The notes beneath the pieces were generated by a model that saw nothing but the letters and a program-made list of their open reading frames with translations, made no database searches and had not been told where the DNA came from. A DNA stretch of 16,615 bases. It comes from Bacteroidales bacterium. Its GTDB lineage: Bacteria > Bacteroidota > Bacteroidia > Bacteroidales > UBA12077. The stretch spans positions 1-16,615 of the forward strand of contig JASGMZ010000037.1 in NCBI GenBank assembly GCA_030156305.1, written 5' to 3'. A program made the translations under genes and the position numbers. Positions 1 through 6,514 of this stretch are shown in pieces; within the stretch, counting starts at the first letter, position 1, and each line of letters starts with the position of its first letter.

Positions 1-117
1 TGCGAAGAATTGGCAGCCAGGAGTTTACTGACGTAAATGACTAATTGCCAATGCGAGCGTAACGCAGTTATTGACGTTTTCTTATAGCCACTATTTAACC
101 TGTAAAAAGGATTAATC
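1..117. other. Left-edge non-coding stretch with nested inverted repeats
   Basis: No gene can be assigned. ATTGGCA (9-15) can pair with TGCCAAT (46-52), and inside it TTTAC (24-28) pairs with GTAAA (33-37), so the stretch could fold into a nested hairpin. All three + frames hit a stop within the first 45 bases, so the tail of a gene cut by the edge could be present but cannot be told apart from chance. Confidence 0.3.
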
Positions 118-795
118 ATGGAAGGTGAAAAAAAACGATTTCTTTATAGTTTAGTTTTCCCCGGGCTTTTTTTATTGCTTATCTGGCTAATAAAAATAAT
201 TGAGGTTTCGCTTCACTTAAATTTTACGTTTCTTGGGATTTTTCCTTTACGGATAAAAGGGTTAATAGGTATTGTTACCGCCCCGCTTGTTCATTCCGAT
301 TTTCAACATCTTGCAGCCAATAGCTTGCCGCTTTTAATATTAGGGTCCGGGTTGTTTTATTTTTACCGGGAAATCGCAGGTAAAGTCTTTTTGCTCATCT
401 ATCTAATATCTAATATTTGGATATGGTTTGGTGCACGCTATGCCTATCATATTGGAGCCAGTGGAATCATTTATGGCATGGCATCCTTTTTGTTCTTTAG
501 TGGGGTAATTCGGAAAAATGTTAAATTGATGACTATATCTCTCCTCGTTGTTTTTCTTTATGGAGGCATGGTTTGGGGGCTTTTGCCTATTCAACCACAT
601 GTTTCATGGGAGTCGCACCTTATGGGAGCCATAGCCGGATTAGTGCTTGCCTTTTATTATCGCGATAGAGGGCCTAAACGGAAAATTTATAGCTGGGAGT
701 TTGAAGACGAGGAGGATGATGAGGATGATGAGAATGCATACTGGAATGTAAATTATCATTATAAAAAAAATGAAGATGAAAAGAATAAATCATAA
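118..795 (+). CDS. Rhomboid-family intramembrane serine protease
   Basis: This 225-residue membrane protein has the hallmarks of a rhomboid protease, which cuts transmembrane substrates within the bilayer. About six hydrophobic segments are visible. The sequence HLAAN (64-68) matches the conserved His/Asn pair that lies in the second transmembrane helix of rhomboids. GASG (113-116) supplies the nucleophile Ser115, and His167 in a later helix (SHLMGAIAG) completes the Ser-His dyad. A cytosolic tail follows, starting near residue 182, with a very acidic run (about 194-205). The start is an ATG preceded by AAAAGG about 8 bases upstream. The gene overlaps the following RlpA-like gene by 26 bases, so the two are probably co-translated. 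The substrate is unknown. The family call is firm; activity follows from intact motifs. Confidence 0.93.
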   Translation: MEGEKKRFLYSLVFPGLFLLLIWLIKIIEVSLHLNFTFLGIFPLRIKGLIGIVTAPLVHSDFQHLAANSLPLLILGSGLFYFYREIAGKVFLLIYLISNIWIWFGARYAYHIGASGIIYGMASFLFFSGVIRKNVKLMTISLLVVFLYGGMVWGLLPIQPHVSWESHLMGAIAGLVLAFYYRDRGPKRKIYSWEFEDEEDDEDDENAYWNVNYHYKKNEDEKNKS

Positions 796-1474
796 ATTAA
801 TAGTATCAGCACTGGCCTTTAGTATGGTTTTTTTTTCATGCCACATCAAATCCCAGGATAAGAAATATACTGAAACCGGTATCGCCAGTTTTTATGCCGA
901 TAAATTTGAGGGCAGGAAAACTGCCAGTGGAGAAATTTATTATCATATAAGAAAAACCGCAGCGCATCCTGATTTGCCTTTTGGGAGTGTAGTAAAAGTT
1001 ACTAACCTCGAAAACCATAAATTTGTTGTTGTTCGCATTAACGATCGGGGGCCTTTTGTTCAAGATCGTATTATCGATTTGTCAAAGTCGGCAGCGCAGG
1101 AATTGGGATTTGTTGATACTGGACTGGCCAAGGTAAAAATTGAACTTATCGCTTCAACCGATGACCTTCCGGGAAAAGATTCGAAAAATGCTGAAAAATC
1201 AGAATACTACCAGCTTGATGCTCAAAAAGCATCTCCAAAAGGGAGTGGCATTCAGGTAGGCAGTTTTTCTACGAACGAGAATCTTTTACGCTCTGTAGAG
1301 CGTTTACAAACAAAATATAATAAGCCGGTTTTTGTGGAGATTGCCGAATCGGATGGGCAAAAACTTTTTCGAGTGATTGTAGGCCGTTTTGCAACGCAAC
1401 AAGAAGCCGAAAAGTTTAAAAAAATTTTACTCCACGAATTTCCCGATTGTTACGTGGTATCCTTCAAGAAATAA
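770..1474 (+). CDS. rlpA: RlpA-like double-psi beta-barrel lipoprotein with SPOR domain
   Basis: The 234-residue product starts with a basic and hydrophobic leader ending in FFSC (Cys24), a loose but plausible lipobox, so it is likely an outer-membrane lipoprotein. Residues about 35-127 form the RlpA double-psi beta-barrel: GxASFY, TASGE (51-55), TAAHPDLPFG (63-72), and NDRGPF (91-96) with the acidic residue linked to lytic transglycosylase activity in Pseudomonas RlpA. Residues about 157-232 match a SPOR domain (IQVGSF and later FRVIVGRF), which binds denuded peptidoglycan at the division site. The predicted role is trimming of septal glycan strands. The start lies inside the rhomboid gene; a second ATG two codons downstream (776) is an equally good start. 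The stop codon directly abuts the stop of the convergent stress-protein gene. Confidence 0.9.
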   Translation: MKMKRINHKLIVSALAFSMVFFSCHIKSQDKKYTETGIASFYADKFEGRKTASGEIYYHIRKTAAHPDLPFGSVVKVTNLENHKFVVVRINDRGPFVQDRIIDLSKSAAQELGFVDTGLAKVKIELIASTDDLPGKDSKNAEKSEYYQLDAQKASPKGSGIQVGSFSTNENLLRSVERLQTKYNKPVFVEIAESDGQKLFRVIVGRFATQQEAEKFKKILLHEFPDCYVVSFKK

Positions 1475-2329
1475 TTATCCTTGCGTTCTGAAAGCTTCCC
1501 CAATATGTATTTCTTTAGGATTGGTGCTCATAACCGGAATGTTCGATTTATTAAGCATTTGTTGGGCATAACTGCCCAGCACAAAATTCGATACATCTTT
1601 CGATTGCTCGGTCATAATGGAAATCATATCGGCTTTTTCCTTTTTAGCATAATCAATCACCACATCTGTTAAATTCGATCCGATTAAAGAATCTTTTTTA
1701 ACCTTTATTCCTTTACTTTCGATATATTCACATACCTGGTTTGAGTATGCATTTAATTTTTTTACAATATCGTCGGTTTGTAATGAGGTTATGGTAACCA
1801 CATGAATTTCGGCATTGAACCATTTGGCCACCTCAACGGTGAAAGGTACTTTTTGTCTTGTGTCTGCTGTAATATCAAGAGGTAAAACAATTTTTTTAAT
1901 TTTTTTAGGGATATTGTTTCCTCTAATGGTAATAACGGGTTTGTTTGTTGCAGAGATGATCTTAAACGCATTGCTGCCAATAAAAAAATTTTCAAAACCT
2001 GATGCTCCATGGGTGGATGCAACAATAAAAGAATCGTTATACGCATTAGCCTGAGCTACTATCTCACGATAGATTCGGCCGGTTCGAATCACATATTTAA
2101 GATTTACTCCCGGCGGTAAATAAGGTTGATAATTTTTCTGGATCTGTTTGAATTGTTTTTCCGCAAACCGTAGTTCTTCCTCTCTTGTACCGGGATTATA
2201 ATCGTTGCTTTTTTTTCGCACATATACCATTCGTATTTCGCAATCCATTTTTTTGGAAAAAAGCATAGCTAATTCCAGCCCTTTCAAAGCTTCTTTTGAA
2301 AAATCTATAGGTACAATAATGTGATACAT
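1475..2329 (-). CDS. Tandem-domain universal stress protein (UspA family)
   Basis: The 284-residue protein consists of two Usp domains (about 1-138 and 143-272), each an alpha/beta fold that in many relatives binds ATP. The first begins IIVPIDFS and holds a nearly complete nucleotide-loop motif at 105-119: the family pattern is G-2x-G-9x-G-S, and here the first Gly is Ser (S105), followed by G108 and G118-S119. The second domain (KIVLPLDIT, 146-154) has kept only the final GS (252-253), so ATP binding there is doubtful. Such uneven pairs are common in Bacteroidota. The protein is cytosolic and its exact function is unknown. It runs towards the RlpA-like gene with no spacer, and divergently from the regulator gene at 2708. 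No convincing promoter was found upstream. Confidence 0.92.
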   Translation of the reverse strand: MYHIIVPIDFSKEALKGLELAMLFSKKMDCEIRMVYVRKKSNDYNPGTREEELRFAEKQFKQIQKNYQPYLPPGVNLKYVIRTGRIYREIVAQANAYNDSFIVASTHGASGFENFFIGSNAFKIISATNKPVITIRGNNIPKKIKKIVLPLDITADTRQKVPFTVEVAKWFNAEIHVVTITSLQTDDIVKKLNAYSNQVCEYIESKGIKVKKDSLIGSNLTDVVIDYAKKEKADMISIMTEQSKDVSNFVLGSYAQQMLNKSNIPVMSTNPKEIHIGEAFRTQG

Positions 2330-2707
2330 GGCGATAAGGTTTTAATAAATTACTAAAATAAGGATATTTTTTTGATATTTGAAAAATTTTTAACGGACTG
2401 ATTTATTTTTTTATCCTCATGGCATTTGCTTTTTTGATCGGATGCAACTTACCGAAAAACAGCTAAATAGCTTGGTGTAATTTATTTGTTTAAACGATGA
2501 ATCCACGGCAAGTGTATAAACAATGGATTAAAGAAAACGAATATATTGTTAATCAGTGGGTGAAGGATTTAAAACCTAAACAAAAAAAATAATGTGAAAT
2601 TAGGTTATTAAACATATTCGTTATCCCTGAAAATTCTTTGTTAAAAAATTTAATTATATTTAATATTGCAAATAGTAAATTGTTTAGAAACTTAATTTTT
2701 TTGCGTT
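2330..2707. other. Divergent intergenic region between stress protein and XRE regulator
   Basis: This AT-rich stretch of about 380 bases should hold the promoters of both the - strand stress-protein gene and the + strand regulator gene. I found no perfect TAnnTTTG element. TATATTTA (2655-2662), with TTTG at 2637-2640, is a near match, but its 14-base spacing is too short. The only coding candidate is the 31-codon ORF listed separately. Confidence 0.4.
2497..2592 (+). CDS. Possible 31-residue lysine-rich small protein
   Basis: An ATG at 2497 opens 31 codons ending in TAA at 2590-2592. The peptide begins MNPRQVYKQW, contains a second Trp in NQWVKDLK, and ends in a Lys/Gln-rich tail. It is strongly basic, with a probable short amphipathic helix and no membrane segment or signal. 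No Shine-Dalgarno is present, though that is normal in this phylum. TTTATTTG (2481-2488) just upstream is one base from the Bacteroidota -7 element, but no -33 partner is obvious and it lies only 8 bases from the ATG. It could be a real small protein, the remnant of a larger gene, or chance. I do not recognise a family. Confidence 0.25.
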   Translation: MNPRQVYKQWIKENEYIVNQWVKDLKPKQKK

Positions 2708-3268
2708 ATGGCAATGCACAGAATGGGCGACCGGATAAAGAAAAGGAGGGAGATTTTAAAAAAAACTTCTTCAGAACTTGCCCAGGCCATTGGGGTAACA
2801 TCCAGTTTAATTTCTCAAATTGAACGCGGAAAAGCTTACCCTTCGATACTTACCCTGAAAAAAATTGCCGATGCATTGAATATTACGGTTGGAGAATTAA
2901 TTGGCGAATATGAAATGCTGATAACCAATCCATTGTTAAAAGCCGATGAACGAAAATATGTAAAGAAAAATAAAACAGGGGCTACCCTTTACCTGTTGTC
3001 TCACCACGATCCATCAAAACATATGGATCCTTTTTTAATCCATTTTTCCAAAAAAGCGGATTCCAGTGAGATCATGACAACGAGACATCCTCGCCAGGAA
3101 TTTTGCTATGTCCTCAAAGGCCATTTTTCTGTACAGCTAAATGATAAAACCTTTGAGATAAAAGAAGCCGACAGCTTTTACTTTAATTCCAATCAAAATC
3201 ATTTGTTTAAAAATATCAGTAACGAAGAGTCTCAATTACTCTGGGTTGTTAATCATAATAATTCATAA
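2708..3268 (+). CDS. XRE-family transcriptional regulator with C-terminal cupin domain
   Basis: The 186-residue protein has a helix-turn-helix of the XRE/Cro type at about 7-66 (GDRIKKRREILKKT, then SSLISQIERGKAYPSILTLKKIADAL), followed by a small beta-barrel cupin domain at about 105-184. Cupin motif 1 is seen as H127-P-R-Q-E-F with the usual VLKG turn (135-138), and the second motif as DSFYFNSNQNH (155-165). In this architecture the cupin is generally taken to sense a small ligand that controls DNA binding; such regulators often sit beside amino-acid or amine catabolic genes. It is 45 bases upstream of the aminomutase gene on the same strand, so it most likely controls this cluster and itself. 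The ligand may be the pathway substrate (inference). A second in-frame ATG at codon 3 is also possible. Confidence 0.92.
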   Translation: MAMHRMGDRIKKRREILKKTSSELAQAIGVTSSLISQIERGKAYPSILTLKKIADALNITVGELIGEYEMLITNPLLKADERKYVKKNKTGATLYLLSHHDPSKHMDPFLIHFSKKADSSEIMTTRHPRQEFCYVLKGHFSVQLNDKTFEIKEADSFYFNSNQNHLFKNISNEESQLLWVVNHNNS

Positions 3269-3313
3269 TAAATACCAGAAAACTTAAAATATTTAAAATA
3301 AAAAACAAAAATT

Positions 3314-4909
3314 ATGGCACAATTAAGCAACACAAAAGAAAAAACAGGACAGGTAAAAATCCTTCCGTCGGTTGACGAAATTTTGGAACAACACCGTTAT
3401 TCTGATGAGATTATCTCAAATATTAAAAAAGAAGAGTTATTGCCTTATGGGTTGTTAAACCGTTTGCATAACAACTATCCAAAGTATTCAGGAATACTTC
3501 GTGATTCCAAAATGCTCTTTGGCCCGGATACAAAACCCAGGTATTCAGGGTTAAAAGGATTTCGGGAGATTGTCAATGTTTTAAAAGAGAAAGGTATTGA
3601 TATCGGGTATATGCGCGAGCGAGAGCTTTTTATTAAGATCTATCGATTTATGGCTACCCGTCATGTGTTAAACTCTATCGACTGGCACAATTTTGCCAAA
3701 GACTCATTATTTCAATTAGTATTTCCACAGCCCGAAATGGTAGATCCTGAGTTCCGAAAAGAATTTTTTAAATTGGACGACAAGGATGAAGAGGCACAGG
3801 AAGCACTAATTCAGGATTATATTCATAAGACAAACCCCCACGACGGCAAACAATTGTTAAATAAACCATGGTTCGAAAATGAAGATGGCGATTTAGTGAT
3901 ACTGGAAGGTAGCCAGCATAAATATCCACAATGCCAGCTACTTTTTGATAAGACCACTCAAAGCTGCTTTGCTTTCTGTACCTATTGTTTCCGTCATGCA
4001 CAGGTGCGCGGGGATGAGGATATGTTTATTCAGGAAGATGTTCAACCGGTGGTTAATTATCTAAAAATGCATAAAGAGGTTACCGATCTGCTGATTACCG
4101 GCGGCGATGGAGCATATATGCCCTATGAAAGACTTGAACAATATGTGCTTCCTTTTATTGAAGATCCTGAGTTGGGGCACATTAAAACACTAAGGATAGG
4201 ATCCCGCGTACTTTCTTATGAACCCGAGAGGCTGTTAAAAGACAGTTATAATAATTACCTTAATTTATTTAAGAAATTAGTAGACAATGGTATTCAGGTG
4301 GTTTTTATGTCACACTTCTCAACTCCACGCGAAGTGCTTAATCCCTTAACCATTGCTGCTATTCGCAGACTTAGATCTCGTGGTGTAAATGTGAAAAGCC
4401 AAAGCCCGATGATGAACCATATCAGCTTGTTTACCAATGATAAAGGGGAAGTTGATATTGATAAATCAGCCCAAAACTGGATTGACCTCGGTAACATTTT
4501 TGCCATGGTTTCTGTTGGTTTCCATTCTATCTATTGTGCACGGCCTACAGGCGAACATCATTACTTTACCGTACCTTTGACATATATTAACAAGGTATTT
4601 AGTAAGATTTACCGTTCATTGCCATCCATTAACCGCCCATCACGATATATTACGATGACATCATCCGGAGGTAAAATTTCTATGCTTGGCGAAGTAGAAG
4701 TAAATGGCAAAAAAGCTTTTGCGCTTAAATTCAACGAAGCAAGGAATATGGAATGGATGGATAAAGTATTTTTAGCAAAATATGATGATCAGGAGAATAC
4801 TATAGCTAATCTTCCTCCATTTGAAGGAGAAAAGCATTTCTATGAAGATGAATTGAAAGAGATTGAGCGCAAAAAAGAAGAAAAGCTGCAAAAAAGAATG
4901 AATAAATAA
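3314..4909 (+). CDS. KamA-family radical-SAM, PLP-dependent amino acid 2,3-aminomutase (substrate uncertain)
   Basis: The 531-residue protein belongs to the lysine 2,3-aminomutase family, which moves the alpha-amino group of an amino acid to C3 using a 5'-deoxyadenosyl radical and PLP. The [4Fe-4S] motif CX3CX2C is Cys218, Cys222, Cys225; Arg227, two residues later, matches the clostridial Arg134 that binds the substrate carboxylate. TGGDG (262-266) is the SAM-binding glycine region. Lys454, in SSGGK, matches the PLP lysine (Lys337). Differences are marked: Thr447 stands at the position of Asp330, which holds the lysine side chain, and Asp293 aligns without gaps to Leu372 (a gapped alignment would offer Asp376). 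There is no C-terminal CxCxxC zinc site, and an N-terminal extension of about 90 residues is present. The family is firm; lysine as substrate is doubtful. Length and wording resemble KamA-like proteins commonly labelled lysine aminomutase in Bacteroidota. The CoA-transferase genes follow after 36 bases. Confidence 0.88.
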   Translation: MAQLSNTKEKTGQVKILPSVDEILEQHRYSDEIISNIKKEELLPYGLLNRLHNNYPKYSGILRDSKMLFGPDTKPRYSGLKGFREIVNVLKEKGIDIGYMRERELFIKIYRFMATRHVLNSIDWHNFAKDSLFQLVFPQPEMVDPEFRKEFFKLDDKDEEAQEALIQDYIHKTNPHDGKQLLNKPWFENEDGDLVILEGSQHKYPQCQLLFDKTTQSCFAFCTYCFRHAQVRGDEDMFIQEDVQPVVNYLKMHKEVTDLLITGGDGAYMPYERLEQYVLPFIEDPELGHIKTLRIGSRVLSYEPERLLKDSYNNYLNLFKKLVDNGIQVVFMSHFSTPREVLNPLTIAAIRRLRSRGVNVKSQSPMMNHISLFTNDKGEVDIDKSAQNWIDLGNIFAMVSVGFHSIYCARPTGEHHYFTVPLTYINKVFSKIYRSLPSINRPSRYITMTSSGGKISMLGEVEVNGKKAFALKFNEARNMEWMDKVFLAKYDDQENTIANLPPFEGEKHFYEDELKEIERKKEEKLQKRMNK

Positions 4910-4945
4910 TGTCACGTATAAATAGTTATAATAGTTTGCTCAATT

Positions 4946-5659
4946 ATGATCAATAAAATAATTAAAACACCTGCTGAAGCTGTTGCCGAAGTGTTTGATG
5001 GCGCTGTAATCATGATCAGTGGGTTTGGTGAGGCAGGAAGCCCTATTGAATTAATCCATGCATTAATAGACCAGGGGGCTAAAGATCTTACCATTGTTAG
5101 TAATAATACCGGAAGCGGGCATGTTGGCCTTGCTTCTCTGATTGAACATCGAAGAGTAAAAAAGATGATTTGTTCTTTTCCAAGAACAGCTAACTCTACT
5201 GTTTTTCCCGAGCTTTATACCAAAGGCGAAATTGAACTCGAATTGGTGCCTCAGGGTACTTTAGCCGAGCGTATACGTGCTGGTGGAGCAGGCATCCCGG
5301 CATTTTATACGCCTACATCGGTTGATACTCCATTAGCCGAAGGAAAGGAGTCACGTATTTTTAATAATAAAGAATATGTGATGGAATATGGCATAAAGGC
5401 TGATTTTTCATTTGTAAAGTGCCAGGCTGCCGATCGTTATGGTAATCTAATATATAATAAAACAGCCCGAAATTTCGGGCCGGTTATGTGTACCGCAGCA
5501 ACTACAACCATTGTTCAAGCCAGAAAAGTGGTTGAGCTGGGTGAAATCGATCCCGAGTGTGTAGTAACGCCAGGGATATTTGTACAAAAGGTGGTTGAAG
5601 TCAGTAATCCTGCCGATGAATCAAAACTTGTAGCTGAAAATAGGAGGTACCCATGGTAG
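4946..5659 (+). CDS. 3-oxoacid CoA-transferase subunit A (PcaI/ScoA-like)
   Basis: This 237-residue protein is the alpha subunit of a family I CoA-transferase, which moves CoA from an acyl-CoA donor such as succinyl- or acetyl-CoA to a 3-oxo acid. Recognisable blocks are SGFGEAGSP (25-33), the CoA-binding glycine-rich loop, GAKDLTIVSNN (44-54), ELELVPQGTLAERIRAGGAG (97-116), and the C-terminal VVELGEIDPE...VTPGIFVQ. The wording of these blocks is closer, from memory, to PcaI (succinyl-CoA:3-oxoadipate CoA-transferase) than to AtoD; this needs a phylogeny. Its last seven bases overlap the subunit B gene, and its last codons contain that gene's Shine-Dalgarno. Pairing, order and overlap show one heteromeric enzyme. 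It probably supplies the 3-oxoacyl-CoA consumed by the thiolase encoded downstream. Confidence 0.93.
   Translation: MINKIIKTPAEAVAEVFDGAVIMISGFGEAGSPIELIHALIDQGAKDLTIVSNNTGSGHVGLASLIEHRRVKKMICSFPRTANSTVFPELYTKGEIELELVPQGTLAERIRAGGAGIPAFYTPTSVDTPLAEGKESRIFNNKEYVMEYGIKADFSFVKCQAADRYGNLIYNKTARNFGPVMCTAATTTIVQARKVVELGEIDPECVVTPGIFVQKVVEVSNPADESKLVAENRRYPW
5642..5647 (+). promoter_or_regulatory. Strong Shine-Dalgarno for CoA-transferase subunit B
   Basis: AGGAGG lies five bases before the ATG at 5653, inside the final codons of subunit A. It fixes the start of subunit B and suggests translational coupling that would keep the subunits equimolar. It stands out because the other starts in this window show weak or no Shine-Dalgarno. 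Confidence 0.8.
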
Positions 5660-6309
5660 AAAAAGAGATGATTAAAGGATGGGATAAGAATGAAATGGCA
5701 CAAAAAGCCGCATTAGATATCCCTAATGGAGCTTATGTTAACCTGGGTATTGGCATGCCCGAGCTGGTTGCCGGTTTTGTCCCCGAAGGTCGAGAAGTGA
5801 TATATCATACCGAAAATGGTTTACTGGGAATGGGGCCATCTCCGGAGCCAGGCAAAGAAGACCCCGAGTTAATTAATGCCGGTAAAAAGAATGTTACTGC
5901 TATTAAAGGTGCTTGTTATTTCCATCATGCCGACAGTTTTACCATGATCAGAGGACAACATCTTGATATTTGTGTGCTGGGAGCATTACAGGTTTCAGGA
6001 CAGGGCGACCTTGCAAACTGGTCTACCGGAGCTAAAGATGCTATTCCTGCCGTTGGCGGAGCAATGGATTTGGTTGCCGGAGTAAAAACCATATATGTGA
6101 TCACAAAGCATATTACAAAAAATGGCGATCCTAAAATTGTGGAGAAATGTACTTATCCGCTTACCGGGAAAAAAGTTGTTGATCGTATTTACACAAACTA
6201 TGCCATTATTGATGTTACCGAGAAAGGTTTATTTGTAAAAGAAATGGCACCCGGAGTTGATTTTGATTTTCTTCAAAAACATACCGGAGCAAAATTGAAC
6301 AGGTATTAA
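5653..6309 (+). CDS. 3-oxoacid CoA-transferase subunit B (PcaJ/ScoB-like)
   Basis: The 218-residue beta subunit carries the catalytic glutamate, Glu54, in TENGLLGMGP (53-62); in this family that residue forms the enzyme-CoA thioester. Other family blocks are VNLGIGMPELVA (29-40), YFHHADSF, RGQHLDICVLGALQVS, GDLANW, and PAVGGAMDLVAGVK. The blocks GDPKIVEKCTYPLTG and RIYTNYAIIDVT near the C-terminus fit PcaJ/ScoB. Length is normal. Together with subunit A it should activate a 3-oxo acid as its CoA thioester without spending ATP directly. Overlap with subunit A and an ideal ribosome-binding site fix the start. A 205-base gap follows before the aminotransferase gene, the only large gap in the cluster. 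Confidence 0.94.
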   Translation: MVEKEMIKGWDKNEMAQKAALDIPNGAYVNLGIGMPELVAGFVPEGREVIYHTENGLLGMGPSPEPGKEDPELINAGKKNVTAIKGACYFHHADSFTMIRGQHLDICVLGALQVSGQGDLANWSTGAKDAIPAVGGAMDLVAGVKTIYVITKHITKNGDPKIVEKCTYPLTGKKVVDRIYTNYAIIDVTEKGLFVKEMAPGVDFDFLQKHTGAKLNRY

Positions 6310-6325
6310 TATTGAAATTTATATT

Positions 6326-6438
6326 ATGAAACCCTCATGCACTATAGAACACAAAAGGATATGAACCGAACCGAAGCTGAGTTCACGAATACCAAATTAA
6401 AAAATATATTTATGAGTAATAAATTTTGAGGGTTCCAT
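6326..6438. repeat. 113-bp segment bounded by a 12-base inverted repeat, inside the cluster
   Basis: ATGAAACCCTCA (6326-6337) and TGAGGGTTCCAT (6427-6438) are complementary at 11 of 12 positions and enclose 89 bases. No ORF of useful length lies inside. It may be a small non-autonomous mobile element remnant or a long-range mRNA stem between the CoA-transferase and aminotransferase genes. No target-site duplication could be recognised. Confidence 0.45.
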
Positions 6439-6514
6439 GGTAATTGAAATACAGAAGTAAAAATTAGCAATTGTATTTACTTGAATAACAGAAGTATAAC
6501 ATAAATATATTCGA

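Noticed and set aside
2419..2466. 15-codon frame with a lipobox-like LIGC
   Set aside because: It lacks a basic leader and stops five residues after the Cys; too short to be a lipoprotein, most likely chance.
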